64,000 bases of DNA from Oscillatoriophycideae cyanobacterium NC_groundwater_1537_Pr4_S-0.65um_50_18 (GCA_016208305.1 JACQYI010000054.1:186001-250000), one strand, 5' to 3'. Numbered from the stretch's first letter, positions 43,401 through 53,049 are shown. The notes: a model not told the origin generated them from the letters alone. Made by a program: numbers and translations.

Positions 43401-44839
43401 GCTCCACCTCCAAACACTTCCACATCCGAAAATACGCATACCGGAGAGCCATGCCCGACCCGAATGGCCTGATTGGGTTCGCCCTTGCCGCAGTAAGGCG
43501 TGCCATACATCTGCCAAGTTGAGTCGTCGCCTACGCAGATCAGGCTATGCCAAAACTGGGGCGTTGTGGCGCGGTAGTTGGGGTTGCGTAGGGTTTGGGT
43601 CAGCTTGCCATTTTCGATGAGCTTGGCGTACTCACAGCCAAACTGAAACTTGTGGCGCTGGTCATCAATCGACCAAGAGCAGTTGGACTCCATATAAACG
43701 CCTGACTCAATATCTCCAATCAGGTCTTCAAAGGAATCTGTTCCTGGCTCTAAGTTAAGGTTTGCCATGCGATCGATGGGCGGTCGATTCCAAGAAGAGG
43801 CACGCGCACAGGATACGCCCGGAATGCCTGTTCTCATCTGACTTTCTAGACTGCCCAACCCCCGCAGCAAAACGCCTTCCTGAATCACATGCTCACGGGT
43901 AGCGGGTGCCCCAGTGTCGTCAAAGTTGTAACTGGCGAACTCTCCGGCGATCGTCGGGTTAAACGTCACATTCATCAGCTTTGAGCCGTAGGCGAGCTTG
44001 CCAAAATCAGAGGCTTTGACAAAGCTGCCTCCCGCATAATTGCGCTCGTCTCCCAAAATGCGATCGAGTTCTAGCGGATGCCCAATGCTTTCGTGAATTT
44101 GCAGCATCATTTGGTCGGGAGCCAGCACCAAAGTCGTTGTGGTCGCCGGACATTCCTCAGCCGTTAGCAGCTCGACAACCTGTTCGCCAATTTGCTGTGC
44201 CCGCTGCCATAGATTGGGTTCCGGAAAAAGCTCCCATCCTCCCTGATAACAGTGAGCCAAATAGCCATTGTTACTGCGCTGCTGCACGATCGCCCCTTCT
44301 TGAGCCGTTGCGCCATAGTGCGTCTCTAGCAGCAGAAATTTTTGATAGACCTCTGAGCCATTGCTACTGACAAACCAGGATTCGGTTTCATTGGTAATCG
44401 CAGTGGCATTGGTCTGCACAATCTGGTCAGAAACCTTGAGGGTTTGACAAAGACGCACCAACAAATCGTTAATTTCGCCTGGCGTCATCGCATCCAAGGG
44501 TTTAACAAAGGGCGAAAGGTATTGACCGACTACCTTCGGACGAACGGCAGAGGTTAAAGGATAAATTGACCATTTGCTAGCGGCTAGCGCCTGTCGATAA
44601 GCGGTCTGAGCCGCAGACCGAATGCTGTCTAGGGTCAGAGCATTGGTTGCGCCATAGCCAATTTGCCCCTTGACCAGCACTTCAACCATGACTCCATAGT
44701 TGAGGGATTTACCATTCATTTGGGGTTTGCCATCCCGGACATGGCGATGCCCAACTGTTTCTTTGACCGCCCGCAGCCCGATCCAGTCTGCGGGAATATC
44801 CTCTAGAGCGACGATCGCGTTTGATAAATCAGGAATCAT
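43397..44839 (-). CDS. TldD-like metalloprotease subunit
   Basis: A 480-residue TldD-family protein. The zinc-binding HExxxH motif is in MMLQIHESIGHPLELD (about residues 243-258), and the family glycine-rich segments LLRGLGSLESQMRTGIPGVS and ESNCSWSIDDQRHKFQFGCEY are present. It forms an operon with the PmbA-like gene through a 4-bp overlap, matching the obligate TldD/TldE heterodimer. It probably degrades or trims unfolded peptides. Confidence 0.9.
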   Translation of the reverse strand: MIPDLSNAIVALEDIPADWIGLRAVKETVGHRHVRDGKPQMNGKSLNYGVMVEVLVKGQIGYGATNALTLDSIRSAAQTAYRQALAASKWSIYPLTSAVRPKVVGQYLSPFVKPLDAMTPGEINDLLVRLCQTLKVSDQIVQTNATAITNETESWFVSSNGSEVYQKFLLLETHYGATAQEGAIVQQRSNNGYLAHCYQGGWELFPEPNLWQRAQQIGEQVVELLTAEECPATTTTLVLAPDQMMLQIHESIGHPLELDRILGDERNYAGGSFVKASDFGKLAYGSKLMNVTFNPTIAGEFASYNFDDTGAPATREHVIQEGVLLRGLGSLESQMRTGIPGVSCARASSWNRPPIDRMANLNLEPGTDSFEDLIGDIESGVYMESNCSWSIDDQRHKFQFGCEYAKLIENGKLTQTLRNPNYRATTPQFWHSLICVGDDSTWQMYGTPYCGKGEPNQAIRVGHGSPVCVFSDVEVFGGGA

Positions 44840-45351
44840 TTAAATGGGGGTGTGAACTTTGGAAGAGAGCACAACCTCAGCAGTGTCTATTGCCAGATGC
44901 CCTCTGGCCGTAGTGCTAGCAGAAGTCGTTATCTCTTCATCTTACCGAGTTAATCCCAAGACATAGATAAACGTATCGCTGGACAAGACTTTCTACAGAT
45001 TTCCATCACAGCCTTACTGCTGCCCCTTCAGGCTCGCGGTTATCTAGCTTGAAAGCAGCTAATAGCGCAGGCTCAACACATCGAGAGATTGCAAAATATT
45101 AAGAAAGAATTACCATAGTAGTTACAAAACTAAATATTTTACTCATCGATCGCATCTTTCTCTTCAGCCTGATCGTTCCAGCCTGATTTATGCAAGCTGT
45201 GGCAGCTTCTGGCGATTCATTAGCGCAGGCTGAATCCCTTCAAAGCACACATCCTCAAGCATTTACGGCGCAAGCGCTCATCCGCCTTCGATCGCTCAAT
45301 CCCGTTAGATCAACCCGCTCAACCGCATTTGTAGACTAGGTGTAACCACAT
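44840..45351. other. Divergent intergenic region, nothing recognised
   Basis: About 510 bp between the TldD-like and cytochrome b6-like genes, which diverge. The phrase TAGCGCAGGCTSAA occurs twice (about 45062 and 45219). The middle (45090-45150) is AT-rich and promoter-like. I see no gene. Confidence 0.5.
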
Positions 45352-46023
45352 ATGAAAACCTTAGAGTACCGATTTGCCTTACAGCGCAGTGCCACAATTT
45401 TGGCAGTCACGGCTTTTTCCCTGGTGCTTTTGGCAGGCATCACAGGCATTCTGATTTCTTACTACTACGAACCCACCGCAGGCGGAGCCTTTAACTCTCT
45501 ACGTCAGATCACAGAATCGATTCCTAATGGCGTTTTGATCCGCAGTTTGCATGACTTAGCAGGCAACGGTTTGATTGTGGTAGCGCTGCTACAAATTGTG
45601 GTGCTGTTTTTGGGTCGGCAGTTTCGTCCGAGCTGGATTGCCGCCTGGATTAGCGGTATTGTCTACGCCCTCGTTGCCATTGGCCTGAGCTGGACTGCCA
45701 TCATTTTGGATTGGGATCAAGTAGGCTACTGGCGCTTTAAGGTTGAGCTAAAAACGATCGAAATCATCCCTCTCATTGGCCCTTCCCTACGCGATATTCT
45801 CACAGGCGGCAATGGCGTAAATTCTACAACGGTCGCCCACCTCTACACCTTGCATAGCTATGTGCTGTCAGGCGTGGCGATCGCCCTTGCAGTCTTCCAC
45901 TTGGGGGCTTTAGTTTACCAAGAGCAGGAGCGGCGTCAGGTGCGGACGCGTCTAGATGGCGTCGTTTCAAGAGCTGGCGACCCAACAGAAAGTGCTGAGC
46001 AAGCTCCAGCTAATGTCAGCTAA
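45352..46023 (+). CDS. Cytochrome b6-like protein lacking canonical ligands
   Basis: A 223-residue membrane protein homologous to cytochrome b6 (N-terminal half of cytochrome b), with four predicted helices. Conserved elements include TGILISYYYEPT, LDWDQVGYW (120-127) and YTLHSYVLSGVAIALAVFHL. Of the four haem-ligating histidines, H67, H168 and H183 are kept, but the one 14 residues after H67 is Q81. The cysteine that attaches haem cn in true b6 (C35) aligns with a leucine. It is therefore not the main PetB. No petD or petC gene adjoins it. It may carry a single b haem. The C-terminal 30 residues are a polar tail absent from PetB. Confidence 0.82.
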   Translation: MKTLEYRFALQRSATILAVTAFSLVLLAGITGILISYYYEPTAGGAFNSLRQITESIPNGVLIRSLHDLAGNGLIVVALLQIVVLFLGRQFRPSWIAAWISGIVYALVAIGLSWTAIILDWDQVGYWRFKVELKTIEIIPLIGPSLRDILTGGNGVNSTTVAHLYTLHSYVLSGVAIALAVFHLGALVYQEQERRQVRTRLDGVVSRAGDPTESAEQAPANVS

Positions 46024-46215
46024 GCCTATCTAACTTCTGGAAAGGCGAGAATAGCCGCTTTTCTCCCGTCTTTCCAGAAGACTAGCCTTTCCACAAGGCC
46101 ACATGATTTGAAACAATCTGATTGGGCAAATGAGCCAATAATTTTGCACAATCAGACTAAGCCCTGCTTAACCCGCAACTTAGCCCATCCATCCCAGCGG
46201 ATCTATCCCAGCGCA

Positions 46216-46779
46216 ATGAGTAGTTCGATTTCTCAGGCTTCTTGCCTCATCTCCACCTCCCAGCCCTCGCGACTCAAGAAGTTGCTGATTCGAGGCTTCA
46301 GCTTGGTCTTGGCGATTGCCCTTGCGGTTCTTTGGGTGGCGCTGGGGGCACAGCCAGCCGTCGCCGCGATCGATACCGTCAATTACAACAATGCCAACAT
46401 TAGCAACCAAGATTTCTCTCATGCTGACTTGAGCGGCAAGGCTTTTGTGGGGGCAGAGATGCGAAATGTAAACCTGCAAGGGGCAAACCTGCACAGCAGC
46501 ATGATGACCAAGGCCGTCTTGCTCAACGCCAACCTGCGAGATGTCGACCTGACGGATGCTCTGGTCGATCGCGTCTTCTGGGTGGGGGCTGACCTGACGA
46601 ATGCTATTTTTGAAAATGCTACCATGACCCGCACTAGCTTTCAGGATGTGACGGTCACTGGAGCTGATTTTACGAACGCCATTCTCGATCGCTACGAAAT
46701 TGCTTTGCTCTGCAAGCGAGCGGATGGGGTCAATCCGGTGACGGGAGTTTCGACGCGAGAGAGCTTAGGCTGTCGCTAA
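46216..46779 (+). CDS. Exported pentapeptide-repeat protein
   Basis: A protein of 187 residues from the ATG at 46216 (the frame is open to 46108). A signal peptide ([21 protein letters not shown]) predicts export, perhaps to the thylakoid lumen. The mature part has pentapeptide repeats A(D/N)LxX, for example [20 protein letters not shown] and ADLTN, which form a right-handed quadrilateral helix. The C terminus has two cysteines (LLCKRADG and SLGCR) that may form a disulfide, as in plant lumenal TL15/TL17-type proteins. Function unknown. Confidence 0.82.
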   Translation: MSSSISQASCLISTSQPSRLKKLLIRGFSLVLAIALAVLWVALGAQPAVAAIDTVNYNNANISNQDFSHADLSGKAFVGAEMRNVNLQGANLHSSMMTKAVLLNANLRDVDLTDALVDRVFWVGADLTNAIFENATMTRTSFQDVTVTGADFTNAILDRYEIALLCKRADGVNPVTGVSTRESLGCR

Positions 46780-46792
46780 GAGGCTGCTATAG

Positions 46793-47512
46793 CTATGCCG
46801 CTGCTATCCAAGGACGAACGGCTTCCCAATGGAGGAAATCCTGTAGCAGCGTTTTATAGCCAGCGCTGTTGGGATGTAGCCCATCTGAAGAAATCAGCGA
46901 TCGCCAGTCTCCCCGTTCTAACCACTGTTCCCAAATATCGAGGTAGGGAATTTGACGCTCTAGACAAGCCAGCCGAGTCGCTTCTTTGTAGCGATGTTGG
47001 TCAGCGTGGCTGTAGTAAAGCGAATTGGCAAACGGCATTTGCGCTTCGTCTACAGGGGTCATGCCTACGAAAAAGACAGAACACAGCTGTTGAGCTTGGT
47101 CGAGTAGGTGGGTCAGGTCGCGTTGGAAGTCTTCAAATGCCGTAAAGTTGCGCCCTTTGGCATGTCCTAATCTGGCTGCATCGTTCATGCCTACCGAAAG
47201 AACGATCGCATCAGGAACCTTATGGCGTAGCTCGCCCCGATGGCGAAATTCTTGCTCTAGACGCTGTGCCACCTGGCGCACACCATCGCCTCGCACACCC
47301 AAGTTATACAAAACATGCCCTGCGGTTTCGGGAGACATCCAGCGCCGCCGCAGTCGCTCGACCCAGCCCCCGCCTTCTGGATCGCCAAAACCATAAACGA
47401 CGCTATCTCCAAGCGCCACGATTCGTAATGGCTGAAGCGTTGGCTGAGTATGGGCAAAGTGGATCAGCTCAGGCGATCGCTGCCGATTTGATTCAGAGGC
47501 TAAAGTTTGCAT
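46793..47512 (-). CDS. GDSL/SGNH-family esterase
   Basis: A 239-residue hydrolase of the SGNH superfamily. Block I is IVALGDSVVYGFGDPEGGGW with the nucleophilic Ser. The block II glycine is in LGVRGDGVRQV, block III is VLSVGMNDAARL, and block V is LISSDGLHPNSAGY with the catalytic Asp and His. All catalytic elements are intact. No signal peptide is visible, so it is probably cytoplasmic. The substrate (lipid, acetylated sugar or other ester) is unknown. It is convergent with the pentapeptide-repeat gene. Confidence 0.9.
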   Translation of the reverse strand: MQTLASESNRQRSPELIHFAHTQPTLQPLRIVALGDSVVYGFGDPEGGGWVERLRRRWMSPETAGHVLYNLGVRGDGVRQVAQRLEQEFRHRGELRHKVPDAIVLSVGMNDAARLGHAKGRNFTAFEDFQRDLTHLLDQAQQLCSVFFVGMTPVDEAQMPFANSLYYSHADQHRYKEATRLACLERQIPYLDIWEQWLERGDWRSLISSDGLHPNSAGYKTLLQDFLHWEAVRPWIAAA

Positions 47513-47770
47513 GTTGGAAATGGGACAAACCTCAGTTAAGTGAATAGGTAGTTAAGCGAACTTGCCTAATTTATGGGACTTTATCACCCTCCGTGTCCGT
47601 TAGCAATTCTTTGCACAAAGATGTAGAAATTTACGGCAGATCTAACCCAAAACTACAGGCGATCCTTTAAGGCAGGTAGAAGCAGGCAGCAAGCCCTTGG
47701 CGAGACACTCGAAGCTTCCGAGAGAGCACTCGCTGCAAAACTTTGTATCCTAATGTTTCGTTCTTACCCG

Positions 47771-49417
47771 TTATACAGAATCGTTCTTGAGGGCGACGAG
47801 CTTTTCTTGATAGAAGCTGACAATCTTGGCGACAACTTCATCAATGCTAAGCGTGTCGCTTTGAATTTCGATCGCATCTTCTGCTTTCCGCAGAGGCGAA
47901 ATTTTGCGCGTGCTGTCTTGATAATCCCGTTCGGCAATGGCTTGCTCTAGCTGCGCTAGGGTTAGGTCAGATTGCCCTTGCAGCTCCTGAAATCTGCGGC
48001 GGGCGCGCTCAGCCACAGAAGCCGTCAAGAAGATTTTCAGTTCGGCATCGGGAAACACCTGGGTGCCAATATCTCGACCATCCATAACCACACCCCCTTT
48101 GCGGCCATAAGCCTGCTGCCGTTTCATCAGCTCTTGCCGAACGGCAGGCTGAGCTGCGATCGCTGAAACCTGTGCCGTGACTTCCAAGCTGCGGATCGCC
48201 TGCGTCACATTGTGGCCATTGATCCAAACCTGCGGTGTCGTGCCTAACTCTTCGGTTCCTAAAACAATGTCACACTGACTGACCAATTCTGCGATTGCGG
48301 CTTCATCCGAGATGGCAATTCCTGAGTGAATAGCGAGCCAGGTGACAGCGCGATACATCGCTCCGGTGTCTAGATAAATCAACCCCAAGATGTGGGCAAC
48401 TTGGCGCACCACAGTCGATTTTCCAGCTCCAGCAGGGCCATCGATCGCCAAAATAGGCTGGCGGTTGCGCAACAGGAGATTGTCAATCAGACGGGTAGAA
48501 CCAACATGGGCGGCGATCGCCAATAAACCAAGATCTTCGATTTGTTCTAGGGGAGCCATAGTATCGGGATGTACGAGGTCGATATATTGAGGTTTGACTT
48601 GTGGAACCGTTGAGAGTTCCTGTTGCAGAGCGCCAAGCAGATCTCCGCGCAACACTTTACCGTCTTTTAGAGCCTGTTTGGCACGACGTAAGCTGCGATA
48701 GAGAACGGTCGCTTGCGATCGCTCTTCTGCCGACAGGTAGCGATTGCGAGAGCTAAGTGCTAGACCGTTGGCTTCTCGCACGATCGGACAGCCCACCACC
48801 TTAACAGGCAAATTCAGATCGGCAACGACGCGACGCAAAATGGCAAGCTGCTGAGCATCCTTTTGGCCGAAGTAGGCGCGATCGGGCTGAACAATGCCGA
48901 TGAGCTTGGTGACGACTGTCGCCACTCCCGGAAAGTGACCGGGGCGGAAGCGTCCGCAGAGGGTTGCCATCAGGTCAGCCGGAGGGACCACCTGCGTGAG
49001 CTTAGCACTGCCATAGAGTTCGGTAGCGCTAGGGGCAAAAATGGCATCTGCTCCGGCCTGCTGACACAACTGCTGGTCTTGCTCTAGCGTCCGAGGATAT
49101 TGCTGAAAATCTTCATTTGGGGCAAATTGCAGCGGATTGACAAAAATGCTGACTACCACCAGGCCATTGTCTTTGCGGGCTTGATGGATCAGACTCAGAT
49201 GCCCTGCATGCAGTGCGCCCATCGTGGGTACCAAGCCCACGCTGAGCCGATCGCCACTGGATCGATCGCTGCTAATCCGATCGCCGCTAATCCGATTGCC
49301 AGAGTGAAAAGAATCTCTTGAAAGAGAATGCTCGTCGCTCAGGGCGATCGGTTGTGCAAATCGATGCAATTCCAAATAGCGGCGCAATCCCGCAATGGTG
49401 GTAAACAGGCGCACCAA
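47771..49417 (-). CDS. panC-cmk: Bifunctional pantothenate synthetase / cytidylate kinase
   Basis: A 548-residue fusion found in cyanobacteria. The N-terminal part joins pantoate and beta-alanine to make pantothenate, with GLVPTMGALHAGHLSLI and VSIFVNPLQFAPNEDF near the start and YFGQKDAQQLAILRR further on. The C-terminal part (from about 320) phosphorylates CMP/dCMP, with LAIDGPAGAGKSTVVRQ (P-loop), YLDTGAMYRAVTW and VVMDGRDIGTQVFPDAELK. Between the first helix and GLVPTMGALH there is a repetitive Arg/Ser/Gly/Asp insertion (about 38-57) derived from HIP1-like DNA repeats. The two activities feed coenzyme A and pyrimidine nucleotide supply. Confidence 0.95.
   Translation of the reverse strand: MVRLFTTIAGLRRYLELHRFAQPIALSDEHSLSRDSFHSGNRISGDRISSDRSSGDRLSVGLVPTMGALHAGHLSLIHQARKDNGLVVVSIFVNPLQFAPNEDFQQYPRTLEQDQQLCQQAGADAIFAPSATELYGSAKLTQVVPPADLMATLCGRFRPGHFPGVATVVTKLIGIVQPDRAYFGQKDAQQLAILRRVVADLNLPVKVVGCPIVREANGLALSSRNRYLSAEERSQATVLYRSLRRAKQALKDGKVLRGDLLGALQQELSTVPQVKPQYIDLVHPDTMAPLEQIEDLGLLAIAAHVGSTRLIDNLLLRNRQPILAIDGPAGAGKSTVVRQVAHILGLIYLDTGAMYRAVTWLAIHSGIAISDEAAIAELVSQCDIVLGTEELGTTPQVWINGHNVTQAIRSLEVTAQVSAIAAQPAVRQELMKRQQAYGRKGGVVMDGRDIGTQVFPDAELKIFLTASVAERARRRFQELQGQSDLTLAQLEQAIAERDYQDSTRKISPLRKAEDAIEIQSDTLSIDEVVAKIVSFYQEKLVALKNDSV
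49245..49305 (-). repeat. HIP1-like 15-bp repeat inside panC
   Basis: Imperfect 15-bp units (cgctaatccgatcgc and relatives) occur about four times in a row and encode the RISGDRISSDRSSGDR-type insertion near the N terminus of PanC. Confidence 0.75.
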
Positions 49418-49680
49418 ATCCCCCAGGATTGAATAGTGTTCAGTAATAACCTTCAGGAACTACGGTTAGAGATTCAGCGCTCCGTCTAGTAGTGTACAAA
49501 ATTCCGACTGGCCCCTGCCTTACAACTGAGATTCATGCCTAGCGGTCGATGTCTAATCTTGCAGATTGTGAAGTTTTTATACATGTAAAGTTTTTACAAA
49601 ACATGCGGTACTAGGGCAGTTGCTGTCGAAAATAGACTCCATTGTGGCTCGAAGATCTCTGAGCGCAGGCGGGAGTAAGG

Positions 49681-51030
49681 ATGGCGATGAAGCAGGTCAA
49701 CAAGCGCAGAAGACAACGAGGTTGGAGTTGGGTTATCGCTTGCGTGAGTGCGATCGCGACAGAAGGGGCGATCGCGCTGCCGCTAACGCCTTTGCCCGTT
49801 GAAATGGGGCAAGCTGTTGCTCAGGAAACGCGCCAGCAGGAAGTCTTGACCCAGGCAGAGGTCTATCGGCTGCAAAACAGCGTAGAGATTTTGCCGCGCA
49901 ACCAGTCAGTGCGTCCGGCTCGACTGCGGGATCAGCTGGTGCCGCTCGATGCCCTACGGACGGCAGCAACCGCTTTAGCCGAGCTACTGTTCAACGAAGG
50001 GTCACTCACGCGCGTTGACCAAAATACTACATTTTACTTTCGCCAAGGGCTACGCCGCTTTCAGCTCGACAACCGCATGGCCAGGGCTGAAACTATCTTT
50101 GTGCTGGAGAACGGCACAGCCATGATTATCAGTCCGCCGAACGGCTCTGGGACGCAGGTAGAAACGCCGGGAGGCCGCATTAGTATTGTGGCGGCAGCTG
50201 AGACAGCGCTGGCAACCCCACCAGGTGACAGCCCCGATAGCCAGACGACTTTGGGTAGCCCTGACCCAGAGGCATCGTCCCCCGCTAATGTCTTAACGCC
50301 AGCCGATCGCAGCACTGTGGCGATGGTGGTGCATGATGCCAGCCAAAATTCTACGCAGGTGTTTGCTCTGACAGATGGCAGTATTTCTGTGGCCAACCTG
50401 GCTGGAACAACCATCGTGCCGCTCATGGGCGGGCAAACGGTAGCGATCGCCAGTGGTCAAGTCGGCTCGGTGCAGGAGTTCGATTTGGCAGCGTTCTACA
50501 ATTCAGTGCCCTTGGCCGCTGGCTTGGGAGCTGGGCAAGAAAGCCAGGTGCAGCAAGAGCCTGCGCCCGTACAGGCAACGCTCAATTTGGCGCGAATTGA
50601 GACTTTAGCGGCGCTTTCTCGACAAACTCGTGAACTGGCGGGCTTTAGTCGAACGTTTCTGCGGGATGCCCTGAGCGGCTCTGATAGCGACTTTAGCGGA
50701 CAGCGCGGAGCAACTCAGGCGATCGTGATAGATCCCGTCGTTACTCCAGGCACCTTTACCCGCACAGGTGAAAATACGGCAGTCTTTACCGATGCCAATC
50801 AGAATCGCACCCCGATCCGCGTCGATTTTGACACAGGCAGAATCAGCATTAACGGCAATGCAGGGGTAGCCAACAGTGCCGGACTCAGCGGCAACAATGC
50901 GGTAGGCACCGTTGTGGAAGCGGGTGGCCGTGTGGTGCGGGTGCAGGTATTTGGCGTGGGGGGAGATGAGCCAGACATCGGTCAGTCGTTTCGGGGCAGT
51001 TTGACGACAGGCATTGCGCCCGATCGCTAG
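49681..51030 (+). CDS. FecR-domain exported protein
   Basis: A 449-residue protein with an N-terminal signal peptide (hydrophobic core about 14-34, AVAQ cleavage) and a FecR-type beta-rich domain (about 75-160), with VDQNTTFYFRQG and VETPGGRISIVAAAE. The rest is low-complexity, with Pro/Ser/Asp and Gly/Asn-rich segments. In many bacteria FecR domains sense envelope signals, but here no sigma factor lies beside it. The next gene, 51 bp downstream, is an SLH porin, so the pair probably functions in the outer membrane. GGAGTAAGG precedes the ATG. Confidence 0.85.
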   Translation: MAMKQVNKRRRQRGWSWVIACVSAIATEGAIALPLTPLPVEMGQAVAQETRQQEVLTQAEVYRLQNSVEILPRNQSVRPARLRDQLVPLDALRTAATALAELLFNEGSLTRVDQNTTFYFRQGLRRFQLDNRMARAETIFVLENGTAMIISPPNGSGTQVETPGGRISIVAAAETALATPPGDSPDSQTTLGSPDPEASSPANVLTPADRSTVAMVVHDASQNSTQVFALTDGSISVANLAGTTIVPLMGGQTVAIASGQVGSVQEFDLAAFYNSVPLAAGLGAGQESQVQQEPAPVQATLNLARIETLAALSRQTRELAGFSRTFLRDALSGSDSDFSGQRGATQAIVIDPVVTPGTFTRTGENTAVFTDANQNRTPIRVDFDTGRISINGNAGVANSAGLSGNNAVGTVVEAGGRVVRVQVFGVGGDEPDIGQSFRGSLTTGIAPDR

Positions 51031-51081
51031 GGGTTGAGAGGCGAGGTGAGAGAGGGAACGTGCGGCAGTGGAGAGAAAACA

Positions 51082-52965
51082 ATGGCGACGGGTGGGTTTT
51101 GGTTGACGGGGGTTTCGGCAATTTCGGCAATACTGTGGGCAATTCCGGCAATCGCCACTCCGCCAGGCGATGCAATTCAAGAGCCACAGGATGAGGCTTT
51201 GGCAGATTTCCGTGGGGGAGAGGTGCAGGATAGCGACTTTCGGCGGACTGCGATCGCCCGACCCAGCGGAATTGTCGCTTTGGAAACAGAAGCCGTTCCA
51301 GAGTTTTCAACAACGCGGCTGTCTCTGCCGATGGCTGGGACTTTGCCAATGGCTGGAGAAAGCCTGCCTGCCCAGTATCTTGCCCCCCAAACTTTGAAGC
51401 AGTTCGCCTCTAGTCCTCCAGGCTTTAGCACCCTGGAAGATGGAGAAGTGAGGGAATCCAGCGTCTTAGCCCCAGAGATCCCAGAAGAAGATTTAAGCAA
51501 GTCCCCTGTGGAGATGGCAGAGACGATCGCCCAAGTCACCTCTGTCTCTCAGCTTGTCGATGTGCAGCCTACAGACTGGAGCTACCAGGCTTTGCAGTCC
51601 CTGGTCGAGCGATATGGGGCGATCGCAGGCTATCCAGATGGTACGTTTCAGGGCGATCGTCCCCTGAGCCGCTATGAGTTTGCCGCCGGACTGAACCTGG
51701 CACTCGATCGCATGAGTGAGGCGATCGCAGCGAGTACGGCCTCCTTAGCCAACGCAGAAGATTGGGCGATCATGCAGCGCCTTCAGACAGAATTTGCTGC
51801 CGAGCTGGCGACTTTGCGCGGTCGAGTCGATGGCCTAGAGGCGCGGACGGCTAATCTAGAAGCTCAGCAATTCTCCACTACCGTGATCCTGAATGGACAA
51901 GTGACCTTTGGCCTAGCAGATGCCTGGGGAGGCGATCCGCCTGGGTTAGGAGAAGCCCAGACCGCCTTCAGCTATTTAACGCAGCTTCAGCTTTCGGGTT
52001 CCTTTACCGGGCAAGATGCCTTCCGTATTGGGTTGGAGTCGAGCAATTTTGGGGGGCGTGGCTTTGCTGAGCCAGAAGCGCTCAATACCAACATGGCGCT
52101 GCTGAGCTATCAATCCAATTCAGCCGATCGCCTGCGGCTTAGCTCCCTGGAATATCGGTTTTCAGTGGGCGATCGCTTAGTCGTGACCCTCAAGCCTGTC
52201 GGCTTTAGCCTGAGCAGCGTTCTTAGCCCCAACTCAATTTATTCCAGCGCCAGTCAGGGGGCATTGTCTCGCTTTGCCGGAGACACACCCATCTTCAAAA
52301 TTGGCAGCCTGGATGCGGGTGTCGGAGTAGATTGGCTCGTAAGCGATCGGGTGCGGCTGCAAATGGCCTATGGTGCCCGAAATGCTGGCGATACAGGGCA
52401 AGGACTGTTTTCTTCTGATCACCGGGCTTTTGGCGCACAGCTCTTGCTACGCCCGGTTCCCACCCTCACGACAGGTATTGCTTACGTTAATGGCTTCTCT
52501 GCCGATGGCTTCCTAGACACCTTTACAGGAAGTAATAATGCTGACACCTCAGGCGGCATTAATGAACGCTCTACGATTCATGCTGTTAGCGGCACGCTGC
52601 AATGGCGGGTGCTGCCCAACGTTGTGCTAGGAGCCTGGGGCGGGCTAACGGTAACGGATGCTCTACCCTCGGATGCGATCGCCCTCTCGACGACCTACCT
52701 GTTTTCTCTCGGCTTGACCGATCCCTTTGGGCGAGAAGGCGATTTGCTAGCGCTGATGGTGGGGCAGCCTTTGCGGTTGCGCTATGGCCTCGCGATCCCC
52801 CAAACCGACCAGGGAGCAGCCATGCATTATGAGGCTTTCTACCGCTTTAGGCTCAATGACCATATCGCCATTACGCCAGGGCTATTTGTCGTGACGCAGC
52901 CCGGCCACATTTCCGAAAATGACACGATCGTCGTCGGTGCCATCCGCACTTCCTTCAGTTTTTAG
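51082..52965 (+). CDS. SLH-domain outer-membrane porin (OprB-like)
   Basis: A protein of 627 residues. A signal peptide (GVSAISAILWAIPAIA) and a variable linker are followed by one SLH domain (about 155-215, VDVQPTDWSYQALQSLVERYGAIAGYPDGTFQGDRPLSR-type), which binds pyruvylated peptidoglycan-linked polymer. A short coiled coil (TLRGRVDGLEARTANLEAQQ) and a beta-barrel of the cyanobacterial OprB-like porin family come next, ending in Phe (SFSF), as expected for BAM recognition. The frame reaches back to a TTG at 51034, but the ATG at 51082 has GGAGAG 6 bp upstream. It is likely co-transcribed with the FecR gene. It allows passage of small solutes or inorganic ions. Confidence 0.9.
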   Translation: MATGGFWLTGVSAISAILWAIPAIATPPGDAIQEPQDEALADFRGGEVQDSDFRRTAIARPSGIVALETEAVPEFSTTRLSLPMAGTLPMAGESLPAQYLAPQTLKQFASSPPGFSTLEDGEVRESSVLAPEIPEEDLSKSPVEMAETIAQVTSVSQLVDVQPTDWSYQALQSLVERYGAIAGYPDGTFQGDRPLSRYEFAAGLNLALDRMSEAIAASTASLANAEDWAIMQRLQTEFAAELATLRGRVDGLEARTANLEAQQFSTTVILNGQVTFGLADAWGGDPPGLGEAQTAFSYLTQLQLSGSFTGQDAFRIGLESSNFGGRGFAEPEALNTNMALLSYQSNSADRLRLSSLEYRFSVGDRLVVTLKPVGFSLSSVLSPNSIYSSASQGALSRFAGDTPIFKIGSLDAGVGVDWLVSDRVRLQMAYGARNAGDTGQGLFSSDHRAFGAQLLLRPVPTLTTGIAYVNGFSADGFLDTFTGSNNADTSGGINERSTIHAVSGTLQWRVLPNVVLGAWGGLTVTDALPSDAIALSTTYLFSLGLTDPFGREGDLLALMVGQPLRLRYGLAIPQTDQGAAMHYEAFYRFRLNDHIAITPGLFVVTQPGHISENDTIVVGAIRTSFSF

Positions 52966-52973
52966 AGCCGCAG

Positions 52974-53049
52974 GGGCGTTGCCGATTTCTTGGATAAATT
53001 TTTGTTCGCCCCTCTCCAACAAAAATTTATCCCCCTATGAAGCAATACC
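52974..53049. repeat. MITE-like hairpin repeat, copy 5
   Basis: Begins GGGCGTTGCCGATTTCTTGG and ends CCTATGAAGCAATACCC. Arms GGATAAATTTTTGTT and AACAAAAATTTATCC are perfectly complementary over 15 bp. It lies 9 bp after the porin stop codon and could end its transcript. Confidence 0.75.

Noticed and set aside
45352-46023. petB, the cytochrome b6 of the photosynthetic complex
   Set aside because: Missing one haem-ligand histidine and the haem-cn cysteine, with an extra C-terminal tail and no petD following.
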